In this document: positions 50,878 to 59,690 of the stretch, one piece after another | How the letters are laid out: each line of letters starts with the position of its first letter | Position numbering within the stretch: position 1 is the stretch's first letter | From: JOPF136 sp963773835 | GTDB lineage: Bacteria > Acidobacteriota > Terriglobia > Acidiferrales > UBA7541 | Length of the DNA: 64,000 nucleotides | Direction of reading: 5' to 3' | Assembly (NCBI GenBank): GCA_963773835.1 | Contig: CAVZCQ010000003.1 | Coordinates: forward strand, 434,001 to 498,000 | Translations under genes and position numbers: made by a program | Notes under the pieces: model-generated | What the model was told of the DNA's origin: nothing | The model's database searches: none | The model's input: only the letters and a program-made list of their open reading frames with translations

Positions 50878-51471
50878 TCAGTCCGCCCCTTCTAACTCAA
50901 TCCACCGTTCGCTGCGATTGTAGTGAATAAGCGACCCTTTTCCCTGGAATCCATCTTCGATCCCGTCATGATGGAATGGCCCCAGTTGCTTGTTCTCCTT
51001 TCGCCTTCGGATCGAGTCCGGGGACGCCGTGGAGATAAACCGCGAATATCCCAGGTCTCCTTTCGAGTCGATTGCCTGGAGGTAATCGGTATCCTTTTGT
51101 CGACCGAGTTCTGCCGTCATTTTCCCGGACCCGTTCCAAAACACCAGGACCGAAGAAAATCCGCCGCGCGAGCACAACGCCGCCCAGTCCCTGTTTCCTC
51201 CAGTCCTGTACGCCCCCGAGATAACGTTTTCCGGCTGCTTCGCCCATTGCGTCTGCGGCACGAGGCAGCCCCGCTGTTCGAGTTCGGTGCGCACACCGCT
51301 CGGAAGCTGCGGGAACGCGGCGGGCGCTACCCGCGCGATACGGTAGGCATGGGTCTGCCCGTCTTGCCAACGGCTTTGCCCGTGCTCGACGTGCTCGTTG
51401 TGCTGTGGGCTGGCTGAGGCAACTCCAATGGCAAGGGTCAGAAGGGCAGCACGGATCGTCTGTGCTTTCAA
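50878..51471 (-). CDS. Secreted protein of unknown function
   Basis: 197 residues from a TTG at 51471, chosen because AAGGA precedes it and a signal peptide follows directly (QTIRAALLTLAIGVASA). The frame extends further upstream to 51777, but that part overlaps hslV and its promoter on the other strand. The mature protein has two cysteines ('RGCLVPQ', 'ALCSRGG') that may form a disulfide. It also has 'SSVLVFWNGSGKMTAELG' and 'HHDGIEDGFQGKGSLIHY'. I do not recognise a family. Confidence 0.65.
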   Translation of the reverse strand: MKAQTIRAALLTLAIGVASASPQHNEHVEHGQSRWQDGQTHAYRIARVAPAAFPQLPSGVRTELEQRGCLVPQTQWAKQPENVISGAYRTGGNRDWAALCSRGGFSSVLVFWNGSGKMTAELGRQKDTDYLQAIDSKGDLGYSRFISTASPDSIRRRKENKQLGPFHHDGIEDGFQGKGSLIHYNRSERWIELEGAD

Positions 51472-51557
51472 TTGATTTTTCCTTGCGGTGCGGCACCGAA
51501 GCCTATCACACGAGCCGTTCACGAGCAGTTCCCGGATCCGGGAGGCCGGCCCCTCCT

Positions 51558-51586
51558 TTGGCCCTCTCCTGCACTCGCGATATACT
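51558..51586 (+). promoter_or_regulatory. Promoter of hslV-hslU (leaderless)
   Basis: TTGGCC (51558-51563), a 17-base spacer and TATACT (51581-51586) form a good sigma-70-type promoter. Only 6 bases separate the -10 from the hslV ATG, so the message probably starts at or next to the start codon. No Shine-Dalgarno sequence is present, consistent with that. Confidence 0.6.
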
Positions 51587-51592
51587 TTCCGA

Positions 51593-52144
51593 ATGCCGCG
51601 AAGCCAAAAAACCGCTCCGATGCACGGCACCACGATTCTGTGCGTGCGCCGCGACGGCAAAGTGGTGATGGCGGGGGACGGCCAAGTGACCCTCGGCGAG
51701 AGCATCATCAAACAGACCGCCAAGAAAGTCCGCCGCCTGTTCGAAGACAAAGTGCTCGCAGGCTTTGCCGGGCACACCGCGGACGCGCTCTCGCTGTTCT
51801 CCCGTTTCGAAGGGAAGCTGCAGGAATATCACGGCAATCTGGCGCGGGCCGCGGTGGAGCTGGCCAAAGACTGGCGCACCGACCGCCTGCTCCGCCACCT
51901 GGACGCGCTGCTCGTCGTCGCCGACACTAAGAGCACCTTCGTGCTCTCCGGCAACGGCGACATCATCGAGCCCGACGACGGCATCTGCGCCATCGGTTCG
52001 GGCGGGCCTTTCGCCCTGGCCGCGGCACGCGCCCTCGCCGGCCATACCAAACTCACCGCGCGCGAGATTGCCGAGGAGGCCATGCGTATCTCCAGCGAGA
52101 TTTGCATCTTCACCAACGACAATTTTTCCATCGAGGAACTGTGA
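51593..52144 (+). CDS. hslV: ATP-dependent protease proteolytic subunit HslV
   Basis: 183 residues. 'TTILCVRRDGKVVMAGDGQV' is the N-terminal threonine protease start; autoprocessing must remove the leading MPRSQKTAPMHG to expose Thr13. 'AGFAGHTADALSLF' and 'AIGSGGPFALAAARAL' are conserved HslV blocks. HslV forms a double hexamer capped by HslU. I keep the ATG at 51593 because a promoter ends 6 bases before it; the ATG at 51620 (MHGTTIL) would give the usual shorter propeptide. hslU overlaps its stop codon. Confidence 0.92.
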   Translation: MPRSQKTAPMHGTTILCVRRDGKVVMAGDGQVTLGESIIKQTAKKVRRLFEDKVLAGFAGHTADALSLFSRFEGKLQEYHGNLARAAVELAKDWRTDRLLRHLDALLVVADTKSTFVLSGNGDIIEPDDGICAIGSGGPFALAAARALAGHTKLTAREIAEEAMRISSEICIFTNDNFSIEEL

Positions 52145-53646
52145 GCGACAAGGACGACAAGCAGCGCGTGATTTACCTCCCCGGCGAGATGCCTCCGCAG
52201 GAGCCCGAGCAGCTTCCCGCCCTGGACGACATGACCCCGCGCGAAATCGTCGTGGAGCTGGACAAATACATCATCGGACAGACGCCGGCGAAGCGCGCCG
52301 TCGCCGTAGCCCTGCGCAACCGCGTCCGCCGGCAAAAGCTGCCTCCCGAGCTGGCGGAAGACATCCTGCCGAAAAACATCCTGATGATTGGCCCGACCGG
52401 CGTGGGCAAGACCGAAATCGCGCGCCGCCTGGCGCGGCTGGCGGGCTGCCCCTTCGTCAAAGTCGAAGCCTCGAAGTACACAGAAGTGGGCTACGTCGGC
52501 CGCGACGTCGAATCCATGGTCCGCGATTTGGTGGAAAACTCCATCGACATGATCCGCGAGGAAAAGCTCGACGAAGTGGCCGAACGCGCCGAGCAGACCG
52601 CCGAGGAGCGCTTGCTGGACCTGCTCCTCCCTCCGCCGGGCTATTCCACGCCCGGCCCCGCCACCGGCTCCTCAGGAGGCACCGGCGCGGGCCCGGCCCC
52701 GGTTTTCTCCGCTCAGGTCTCCAGCACCGGCTCGCCCTCTGACGAGGTCCACCGCATGGAGCAGTACGCGCGCACGCGCGAAAAGCTGCGCGCCCAGTTC
52801 CGCGACGCCAAGCTGGACACGCGCATGGTGGAAGTGGAAGTCCGCGAGCGCTCCATGCCCGCCTTCGAAATCGTTTCCAGCCAGGGCGTCGAGGAGATGG
52901 ACATCAACGTTCGCGACATGCTGTCCAACTTCTTCGGCCAGGGCAAAAAGAAGCGCAAGATGAGCGTGGCCGACGCCTACGAGTACCTCATTCAGGAAGA
53001 AGAAAACAAACTGATCGACATGGACCAGGTCACGCGCATGGCTGTGGACCGCGCCGAGCAGATGGGCATCATTTTCATCGACGAAATCGACAAAATCGCC
53101 GGCCGCGAATCGGGCCACGGACCGGACGTCTCCCGCGAGGGCGTGCAGCGCGACATCCTGCCCATCGTCGAGGGCACCACCGTCAATTCGCGTTACGGAC
53201 TCATCCGCACCGAGCACATCCTGTTCGTCGCCGCAGGCGCCTTCCACGTGAGTAAGCCCTCCGACCTCATCCCCGAGCTCCAGGGGCGTTTCCCCATTCG
53301 CGTCGAGCTTGCGCCGCTCACGGAGATGGATTTTGTCCGCATTCTCACCGAACCGAAAAACGCCCTGATCAAGCAGTACGCTGCGTTGCTCGAGACCGAA
53401 GGGCTGAAGCTCTCCTTCGCGGACGACGCCATCGCCGCCCTGGCCAAATTCGCCGCGCAGGTCAACTCCCAGACCGAAAACATCGGCGCGCGCCGCCTGC
53501 ACACCATCCTGGAAAAGGTGCTGGATGAGCTTTCCTTCGAAGCCCCGGAGCTGAAGAAAAAAACCGTGAGGATCGACGCCGTCTACGTGCAGAAGCAGCT
53601 CGCCGATATCGTGAAGGACCAGGACCTGAGCCGCTACATTCTGTGA
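52141..53646 (+). CDS. hslU: ATP-dependent protease ATPase subunit HslU
   Basis: 501 residues from a GTG that overlaps the hslV stop (GTGA). The AAA+ core has Walker A GPTGVGKT at 84-91 and Walker B IIFIDEID at 310-317, with the pore motif 'GYVGRDVE' at 118-125. The I domain (about 135-280) contains a glycine/serine/proline-rich insert at 165-200 that is absent from the E. coli protein. HslU unfolds substrates and feeds them to HslV. The C-terminus 'DLSRYIL' is the tail that inserts into HslV to activate it. Confidence 0.93.
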   Translation: MSDKDDKQRVIYLPGEMPPQEPEQLPALDDMTPREIVVELDKYIIGQTPAKRAVAVALRNRVRRQKLPPELAEDILPKNILMIGPTGVGKTEIARRLARLAGCPFVKVEASKYTEVGYVGRDVESMVRDLVENSIDMIREEKLDEVAERAEQTAEERLLDLLLPPPGYSTPGPATGSSGGTGAGPAPVFSAQVSSTGSPSDEVHRMEQYARTREKLRAQFRDAKLDTRMVEVEVRERSMPAFEIVSSQGVEEMDINVRDMLSNFFGQGKKKRKMSVADAYEYLIQEEENKLIDMDQVTRMAVDRAEQMGIIFIDEIDKIAGRESGHGPDVSREGVQRDILPIVEGTTVNSRYGLIRTEHILFVAAGAFHVSKPSDLIPELQGRFPIRVELAPLTEMDFVRILTEPKNALIKQYAALLETEGLKLSFADDAIAALAKFAAQVNSQTENIGARRLHTILEKVLDELSFEAPELKKKTVRIDAVYVQKQLADIVKDQDLSRYIL

Positions 53647-54917
53647 AGAACGAAAATCGAAGATCGAAATTCGAAAATCGAAAACCGCAGAGTCTCAGTC
53701 GGCTGGGTGCGGCCCCCAGTTCCGCGCGGTTTTCGTTTTCCCGTCTTCGATTTCCCTGGCATCGTGGCTGGCTGTGCGAGACTGTGCCCTCTGCCCGATT
53801 TTCGTTGTTCGAATTTCGATTTTCGATCTTTATTTTTGTCGCGGTTCTGCTCGAGGCCGCGTGTGGCGTACCCGCCGAGCCCCAGCCGCCTCATCCCGTC
53901 ATTCCCGAAGCGGTCACCAACCTCTCCGCGCGCCAGCGCGGCGACGGCGGCCTGCTCGCCTTCACGCCTCCGGCAAAGGACACGGACGGCGAAAAGCTCG
54001 AGAATCTTCCGAGCATGGAAATCCTGCGCGGGTTTGCTCCCGCCACGGCGCAGTCGCCGCCGTCCGGCGCGCTGCACGTGGTGTACACGCTTCCGGGCCC
54101 CGTGCTGAACAACTATCTGACCGGCGACCGCGTCGAGTTTCAGGACCCCATCCCCCCGGAAGAGGTTGCCCGCCATGCCGGCCAGCGCCTCTTCTATGTG
54201 GTGCGAGGCCGCGCCTCCAAGCGCGTGGCTTCCGAAGATTCCAACTCGGCCTCCTTCGTTGTGCATCCCGCGCCCGCGCCCATAGAGGAGGTGCGTGCCA
54301 CCGTGATCGAATCCGGAGTCGAATTGCGTTGGGAGCCGCCAGAAACCGCCAGCGGCGGCGCTCCGCTCACCACCCTCGGCGGATACAGGATCTATCGCTC
54401 GGAAGTGCCCGGCCCCGGCGCACAGGCTGCCGAGCGCCAACCCCTCGCGCTCGCGGGCGTTTCGCCCTCACCCAGCTATCTCGATAGCCAGATCGAGTGG
54501 GGAAAGACCTACGAGTACACCGTGCGGGGCGTGGCGCAGTACGGCGCGGAGGCGGTCGAGTCGGGCGCTTCGCGTCCCGTGGAGGTCACGCCGAAAGATA
54601 TCTTCCCTCCTGCGGCACCCCTCGAGCTGGTGGGCGTGTTCGTGCCCGCTGCCGCTGCATCCCCTGCAGCCGTGGAACTCTCCTGGGCCATCAGCCCCGA
54701 GGCGGACACCGCCGGATATTACGTCTATCGGGCGGGCGAAGGAGAAGAGAAAGCCCAACGGGTTACCTCCACGCTGTTGCTCACGCCCGCGTTTCGTGAT
54801 ATTTCCCTCACGCCGGGGGCGACGTATCGGTACACTGTGACCGCGGTGGATCGTTCCGGAAACGAAAGCCAGCCCAGCAAACCAATTACTATGAAGATTC
54901 CCGTGGCTGGAGACTGA
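53643..54917 (+). CDS. Lipoprotein with fibronectin type III-like domains
   Basis: Up to 424 residues. A lipobox-like 'LLEAACG' at about residues 69-75 follows a hydrophobic stretch, so a lipoprotein is likely. Two Fn3-like domains follow ('VELRWEPPETASGGAPLTTL' with 'YEYTVRGVAQYG', and 'VELSWAISPEADTAGYYVYR' with 'YRYTVTAVDRSGNES'). The GTG at 53643 overlaps the hslU stop, but the first 70 residues are encoded by TTTTCG-type repeat sequence. A TTG at 53805 would give a normal short signal peptide (residues FEFRFSIFIFVAVLL) and is my preferred biological start. Role: surface or periplasmic adhesion/structural, unproven. Confidence 0.72.
   Translation: MKNENRRSKFENRKPQSLSRLGAAPSSARFSFSRLRFPWHRGWLCETVPSARFSLFEFRFSIFIFVAVLLEAACGVPAEPQPPHPVIPEAVTNLSARQRGDGGLLAFTPPAKDTDGEKLENLPSMEILRGFAPATAQSPPSGALHVVYTLPGPVLNNYLTGDRVEFQDPIPPEEVARHAGQRLFYVVRGRASKRVASEDSNSASFVVHPAPAPIEEVRATVIESGVELRWEPPETASGGAPLTTLGGYRIYRSEVPGPGAQAAERQPLALAGVSPSPSYLDSQIEWGKTYEYTVRGVAQYGAEAVESGASRPVEVTPKDIFPPAAPLELVGVFVPAAAASPAAVELSWAISPEADTAGYYVYRAGEGEEKAQRVTSTLLLTPAFRDISLTPGATYRYTVTAVDRSGNESQPSKPITMKIPVAGD
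53650..53833. repeat. Inverted low-complexity TTTTCG-type repeat
   Basis: CGAAAATCGAAGATCGAAAT-like sequence (53650-53683) recurs inverted near 53800-53833 (TCGTTGTTCGAATTTCGATT...). A related TTTTCGTTTTTCGATATTCG string lies at 48040-48062. These look like copies of a dispersed intergenic repeat; here it runs into coding sequence. Confidence 0.5.
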
Positions 54918-54923
54918 GAGCCG

Positions 54924-55409
54924 ATGGCGATGGCGCCCACCCATCTCCCTGGCGCTGCGTGGTTGCGGTGGCTCAAGAACCTGCCGCTGCGCATCGGCGT
55001 GCTCACTGGGATTTACCTGACCGTGGTGATGACCGCGGCGCTGTTGTGCGCCAACCGCATCCCGGAGCTCGAGCCGTACGCAGACCTGAGGAATTGGATC
55101 TGCAGCAGCCTGTTTATTCTGATTGCGCTGATCCCGGTGGCCACCTTTCGGCGCTCTCCCTGGGCCCTGTTCACCTCTGCGGTGTCCGGATGGCTGATGT
55201 TCAGCCTGGCCTATGGCGTTGCCGGGATTTTCTTCGAGAATCTGCAATCGCGGCTGAACAAAACCACCTTTCACATGTTCATGCTTGGTGCCGGGAGCTA
55301 CGCGGTGATCGCTGTGGCCATCTGGGTGGGCGACATGACCAGGGCCGTCCTCGCGCATGGATTCGCTCATCCCCATCACCGCACTCCCACCGCGCGTCCC
55401 AACGAATGA
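54924..55409 (+). CDS. Small polytopic membrane protein of unknown function
   Basis: 161 residues with four hydrophobic segments: about 21-43 ('IGVLTGIYLTVVMTAALLCA'), 60-74, 81-102 and 120-140. The His-rich end is 'HGFAHPHHRTPTARPNE'. No family is recognised. It starts 6 bases after the Fn3 lipoprotein gene and its stop overlaps the next start (ATGA), so it is part of the same operon. Confidence 0.7.
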   Translation: MAMAPTHLPGAAWLRWLKNLPLRIGVLTGIYLTVVMTAALLCANRIPELEPYADLRNWICSSLFILIALIPVATFRRSPWALFTSAVSGWLMFSLAYGVAGIFFENLQSRLNKTTFHMFMLGAGSYAVIAVAIWVGDMTRAVLAHGFAHPHHRTPTARPNE

Positions 55410-56215
55410 AGATTGCCCGCGTTCAGCCACTCTTCCTCGCCCCTCCTTCGCCGCACCAGGAAAGCCGGACCGCAGCTTCGCCTTGCTACGCGGCGATTGA
55501 AGGCGAGACCGCATGGGAAATCGACGGGCCGTTTGCCGGAGCACGGAAGCGCACCGGCCGCTCCTGGCCGCTCGCCGAAGTGCGGCTGGTCGCGCCCATC
55601 GTGCCCACCAAAGTAGTTTGCCAGGGACGTAACTACGTCGAGCACGCCGCCGAGCTGAATAATCCTGTTCCCAAAGAGCCGCTGATTTTCCTGAAGCCGC
55701 CTTCCTCCGTAATCGGGCCGGACGAGCCCATCCTGTTGCCGCTCATCTCCAAGCGCGTGGACTTCGAGGGAGAAATTGCTGCGGTCATCGGCCGCACCTG
55801 CAGCCAGCTGGCGGATGGCGACGCCGTCGCTCCTTTCCTGCTCGGCTACACCTGCCTGAACGACGTGACTGCGCGCGACCTCCAGAAAGCCGACGGCCGC
55901 TTCACCCGCGCTAAAGGGTTCGACACCTTCTGCCCGCTTGGCCCGGTGATCGAAACCGATTTCAACCTCGCCGCCGCCTCAGTGGAGACCCGCGTCAATG
56001 GCGAGCGCCGCCAGTTCGGCCGCACCTCCGAGATGATCTTTTCCGTTGATGCTATAATTCGCTGGGTTTCGCGCATCATGACGCTCGAGCCCGGCGACGT
56101 TGTCGCCACGGGAACTCCGGCTGGCGTAGGGCCGCTGGCGCCGGGCGACGTGGTGGAAGTCGCCGTGAGCGGTATCGGCACGCTGCGCAACCCGGTGGCC
56201 TCGCGCGAAGACTGA
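55406..56215 (+). CDS. Fumarylacetoacetate hydrolase-family protein
   Basis: 269 residues; the ATG overlaps the preceding stop (ATGA). The FAH fold is clear: 'VVCQGRNYVEHAAELNN', 'FLKPPSSVIGPDEPILLP', the metal ligand Glu pair in 'VDFEGEIAAVIGR', 'NDVTARDLQKADGRFTRAKG' and 'TGTPAGVGPLAPGDVVEV'. Family members cleave C-C bonds of acylpyruvates, decarboxylate oxaloacetate or isomerise homoprotocatechuate intermediates. The exact substrate is not determined. Confidence 0.85.
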   Translation: MKIARVQPLFLAPPSPHQESRTAASPCYAAIEGETAWEIDGPFAGARKRTGRSWPLAEVRLVAPIVPTKVVCQGRNYVEHAAELNNPVPKEPLIFLKPPSSVIGPDEPILLPLISKRVDFEGEIAAVIGRTCSQLADGDAVAPFLLGYTCLNDVTARDLQKADGRFTRAKGFDTFCPLGPVIETDFNLAAASVETRVNGERRQFGRTSEMIFSVDAIIRWVSRIMTLEPGDVVATGTPAGVGPLAPGDVVEVAVSGIGTLRNPVASRED

Positions 56216-56297
56216 GCCGTGGCACCGCGGCCTGCGCGCCGTAACCCGCGCCCTGCGGCGCACCCAGCCGGCTCCGCGAGGCGGCTGAAGGCGGACG

Positions 56298-56741
56298 TTG
56301 ACAACTTTGCTCGCTCATCCCTTCGTTCCCATTCTCGGCGCCGCGGCCGCGCTGCTCTTCGCCGCCGCCGCGCTGTGGTGGTGGCGCCGCCGTCCTCGCG
56401 ACCCGGAAGAAATCGAACGCCGCCGCCGCGAGTATCTCAGCCGCGTTGGCCGCATCGTTGAAGGCGAAATTCTGGAAATCCGCGAATCGCCTGCCGCCCC
56501 GGCCCTCACGGGACGCAGCCGTGGCGCGCATGCGTCCAACGGCGATGGCAAACGTTCCTTCGTCTGCTACACTTACGCCATTTCCGGTGTCACCTACGAG
56601 ACTGCTCAGGACGTCACGGGCTTCGAGGAGCGCGCCTGCCTCGACCGCTTGATCACCGGCCAGCCGGCCAGCGTCAAATACGATCCGCAGTCGCCCGGGA
56701 ATTCCATGCTCATCGCCGAGGACTGGAACGGCCTCGACTGA
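56298..56741 (+). CDS. Membrane-anchored protein, DUF3592-like
   Basis: 147 residues from a TTG at 56298 with GAAGG 6 bases upstream. One N-terminal membrane helix (about 8-28) is followed by a basic stretch ('WWWRRRPRDPEEIERRRREY'). A small beta domain then has 'FVCYTYAISGVTYETAQDVT' and 'GQPASVKYDPQSPGNSML', which resembles DUF3592 proteins of unknown function. It lies 82 bases after the FAH gene. Confidence 0.65.
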   Translation: MTTLLAHPFVPILGAAAALLFAAAALWWWRRRPRDPEEIERRRREYLSRVGRIVEGEILEIRESPAAPALTGRSRGAHASNGDGKRSFVCYTYAISGVTYETAQDVTGFEERACLDRLITGQPASVKYDPQSPGNSMLIAEDWNGLD

Positions 56742-56858
56742 AGCTTCACGTTCCACCGGGGCATGTTCGGGGCGATAATGGAACGGTGGGGATCCGCTTT
56801 GGATGCCCGGCCATCCTCTCCCCGCGGGGGCGTTTGAAATCGGCTCGAAGGAGCGCAC

Positions 56859-57122
56859 ATGGTACGGAGGTTGCTCGGGGTGGTCGCGTCGCTGCTCGGC
56901 GCCGCTCTCACTCTGGCCTCCGCCTTTTTGCTGCTGCACATGACGGTGCAATCGGAACTCTTGGAAAACGCGCTGGTCCGCAATCTCGCCATGCTGGGAA
57001 CCCTGATTGCCGGAGTGCTCCTGCTGATGGGCAGCGTCTATATCGGCACGCGGATCTCGGTCCTGCTGTTTGCTAGAAATGAGCACGCCGAAGATCCGGG
57101 GAAGAGGTACGAACACCCGTGA
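56859..57122 (+). CDS. Small two-helix membrane protein
   Basis: 87 residues with two hydrophobic helices (about 5-27 and 43-63) and a short charged tail. AAGGAG lies 5 bases before the ATG, which supports it as a real gene. No family is recognised and no function can be inferred. Confidence 0.55.
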   Translation: MVRRLLGVVASLLGAALTLASAFLLLHMTVQSELLENALVRNLAMLGTLIAGVLLLMGSVYIGTRISVLLFARNEHAEDPGKRYEHP

Positions 57123-57126
57123 TATC

Positions 57127-57276
57127 CCGCCGTGCGCGTTTGTCGCCATGTTGGCCTGCGGGCGCACGGCTGGATGGTGCGCCCACGTCATCGAACAGCG
57201 CGCCGAGGACCACCTGATCCGCCCTCAGTCGGAGTACATTGGACCGAAGGACCTCAAACTGGCGCGCGAGAGATAG
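57127..57276 (+). pseudogene. Citrate synthase C-terminal relic
   Basis: The plus-strand frame encodes 'CAFVAMLACGRTAGWCAHVI' and then 'EQRAEDHLIRPQSEYIGPKD', which matches the last 50 residues of citrate or methylcitrate synthases ('...GRIAGWTAHVLEQ...LIRPRADYIGP'). The remaining 300 or more residues, including the catalytic His/Asp, are absent from the upstream sequence in every frame. It directly precedes an acyl-CoA carboxylase gene. Confidence 0.6.
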
Positions 57277-57285
57277 GACGCTTCG

Positions 57286-58842
57286 ATGGACACAAAACAG
57301 CGGCTCGAAGAACTCAAAAAGCGCGACGCCCTCGCCGAAGCCGGCGGCGGCCCCGAACGCCGCGAGCGCCAGCACAAAGAAGGGAAACTCACCGCACGCG
57401 AGCGCATCGAGCTGCTCTGCGACGAAGGCACCTTCGAGGAGCTGGATAAATACGTCGCGCACCGCTGCGTTGATTTCGGCATGGCGGAACAGCGCATTGT
57501 GGGCGACGGGTTCGTCACCGGCTTCGGCCGGGTGGACGGCCGCCTCCTCTACGTCTTCGCCCAGGATTTCACCGTCTTCGGCGGCTCGCTCTCCGAATCG
57601 AACGCCATGAAGATCTGCAAAATCATGGATCACGCCATGCGCAACGGCGCGCCCGTCATCGGCCTGAACGACTCCGGCGGCGCCCGCATCCAGGAGGGCG
57701 TGATGTCGCTCGCCGGTTACGCCGAAATTTTTCTGCGCAACACGCTGTCGAGCGGCGTTGTCCCCCAGATCAGCGCCATCCTCGGCCCCTGTGCCGGGGG
57801 CGCCGTCTATTCCCCGGCCATCACCGATTTCGTGCTCATGACCCGCGACGCCTCTTGCATGTTCGTCACCGGGCCCGACGTCATCAAGACCGTCACGCAC
57901 GAAGACGTCACCAAGGAAGAGCTCGGCGGCGCCATGACCCACAACACCACCAGCGGCGTCGCCCATTTCATTTCCCGTGACGATGCGGACTGCATGGCCA
58001 TGATCCGCGAGCTGCTCAGTTTCCTGCCCTCCAACAACCTCGAAGATCCGCCCCGCCGCGCCTCCACCGACCCGGCCGATCGCGCCGAGCCGGGCCTCGA
58101 CCGCATCATCCCCGCCGACCCCATGGTGCCCTACGACATCAAAGACGTGATTCATGCCGTGGTGGACGATGGCTACTTTTTCGAAGTTCACGAGCACTAC
58201 GCCAAGAACATCGTCGTCGGTTTTGCCCGCCTCGATGGCCGTCCCGTCGGCATCGTCGCCAACCAGCCCGCGTTCCTGGCCGGCTGCCTGGACATCAATG
58301 CTTCCGTGAAGGGCGCGCGCTTCGTCCGTTTCTGCGACGCGTTCAACATCCCGCTGGTCACTTTCGAGGACGTGCCCGGCTTTTTGCCCGGCACGCAGCA
58401 GGAATTCGGCGGCATCATCCGCCACGGCGCCAAACTCCTGTTTGCGTTCGCGGAAGCCACTGTCCCCAAACTCACCGTCATCACCCGCAAGGCCTATGGC
58501 GGCGCCTATTGCGTTATGGCTTCTAAGCACATCCGCACGGATGTGAATTTCGCCTGGCCCACCGCCGAAATTGCTGTGATGGGGCCGGAAGGCGCCGTGA
58601 ATATCGTCTATAAGCGCGAACTGGACCGCACCGCGCCGGAAGACCGCGAAGCCCTCCGCAAAGAAAAAATCGAGGAGTTCCGCGAGCGCTTCGCCAACCC
58701 GTTCGTAGCCGCCGAACGCGGCTACATCGACGCCGTCATCCCGCCTGCGCTTACCCGCCCCAGACTCATCACCGCGCTCCGCGCACTCGACACCAAGCGC
58801 GACACCAACCCGAAGAAAAAGCACGGCAACATTCCCCTCTGA
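57286..58842 (+). CDS. Acyl-CoA carboxylase carboxyltransferase subunit (propionyl-CoA type)
   Basis: 518 residues; transfers the carboxyl group from biotin to acyl-CoA. Both crotonase-like halves are present. The N-terminal half has 'GLNDSGGARIQEGVMSLAGY' and 'GPCAGGAVYSPAITDF', the second 'DVPGFLPGTQQEFGGIIRHG' and 'RKAYGGAYCVMASKH'. Length and motifs fit PccB/AccD5-type proteins rather than plastid-type AccD. A biotin carboxylase begins at 62788, about 4 kb away on the same strand, and may be its partner. The substrate (propionyl- or acetyl-CoA) is not certain. Confidence 0.9.
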   Translation: MDTKQRLEELKKRDALAEAGGGPERRERQHKEGKLTARERIELLCDEGTFEELDKYVAHRCVDFGMAEQRIVGDGFVTGFGRVDGRLLYVFAQDFTVFGGSLSESNAMKICKIMDHAMRNGAPVIGLNDSGGARIQEGVMSLAGYAEIFLRNTLSSGVVPQISAILGPCAGGAVYSPAITDFVLMTRDASCMFVTGPDVIKTVTHEDVTKEELGGAMTHNTTSGVAHFISRDDADCMAMIRELLSFLPSNNLEDPPRRASTDPADRAEPGLDRIIPADPMVPYDIKDVIHAVVDDGYFFEVHEHYAKNIVVGFARLDGRPVGIVANQPAFLAGCLDINASVKGARFVRFCDAFNIPLVTFEDVPGFLPGTQQEFGGIIRHGAKLLFAFAEATVPKLTVITRKAYGGAYCVMASKHIRTDVNFAWPTAEIAVMGPEGAVNIVYKRELDRTAPEDREALRKEKIEEFRERFANPFVAAERGYIDAVIPPALTRPRLITALRALDTKRDTNPKKKHGNIPL

Positions 58843-59009
58843 CCCGTAGCACAGCCTCCCGACGTTTCGGGACCTTGCTGCGCTCTGGATGCAGCGGGGC
58901 ATGCTCGTTGGCTGCCGGTAACTGTCCTCACTGTCTTCCCGAGCGGAGCCAGGGACCTGCTTTTTCCCCGCTTTCTGTGCCAGACTAGCGATTCACAAAG
59001 GAGCCGCCC

Positions 59010-59690
59010 ATGGACGCCGCTGAATCCGCAAAAATCGTCGCCGCACAAAAGAGCCTCGAATTAGTGAAAGACGGGATGGTGGTGGGCCTCGGCTCCGGTT
59101 CGACCGCCACTCACTTCATCAAACTGCTCGGTGAGAAGGTGAAGAGCGGCCTGAAAATCCGCGGAATCCCATCTTCAAAAGCGAGCGAGGATCTGGCCAA
59201 ATCCCTCTCTATTCCCATCATCGATTTTCGCCAGTCCGCCGAAATCGACGTGGCCATCGACGGCGCCGATGAAATCGGCCCCCATCTGGCGCTCGTGAAA
59301 GGCGGCGGCGGGGCGTTGCTGCGCGAGAAGATCGTCGCCAGCGCCGCGAAGCGGTTCATCGTCGTCGCCGATTCCAGCAAAATCGTCCGCCGCCTCGGAA
59401 AATTTCCTCTGCCGGTGGAAGTGATCCCCATGGCCTCGCCCCTGGTGGAGAAGAAAATCCAGGCCCTGGGAATCCGCCCCAGAGTGCGGCAGGCGAAATC
59501 GGGGGGCGACTACATCACCGACGAAGGCAATCTCATCCTCGATTGCGAATGCGGCGAGATTCAGGACCCCGACGCGCTCGCGGCTTCGATCCGCGCCATG
59601 GTCGGCGTGGTCGAGCACGGCCTGTTCCTCAACATGGCGGAAATGGCGCTGGTCGCCGACGGTGCCGAAGTAAAAACTATTTACAAGTAG
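59010..59690 (+). CDS. rpiA: Ribose-5-phosphate isomerase A
   Basis: 226 residues; interconverts ribose 5-phosphate and ribulose 5-phosphate in the pentose phosphate pathway. Active-site elements are present: 'VGLGSGSTATHFI', 'AIDGADEIGPHLALVKGGGG' with the catalytic Asp and Lys, and 'ALLREKIVASAAKRF'. 'GGDYITDEGNLILDCECG' is the conserved C-terminal block. AAAGGAG precedes the ATG. Confidence 0.93.
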   Translation: MDAAESAKIVAAQKSLELVKDGMVVGLGSGSTATHFIKLLGEKVKSGLKIRGIPSSKASEDLAKSLSIPIIDFRQSAEIDVAIDGADEIGPHLALVKGGGGALLREKIVASAAKRFIVVADSSKIVRRLGKFPLPVEVIPMASPLVEKKIQALGIRPRVRQAKSGGDYITDEGNLILDCECGEIQDPDALAASIRAMVGVVEHGLFLNMAEMALVADGAEVKTIYK

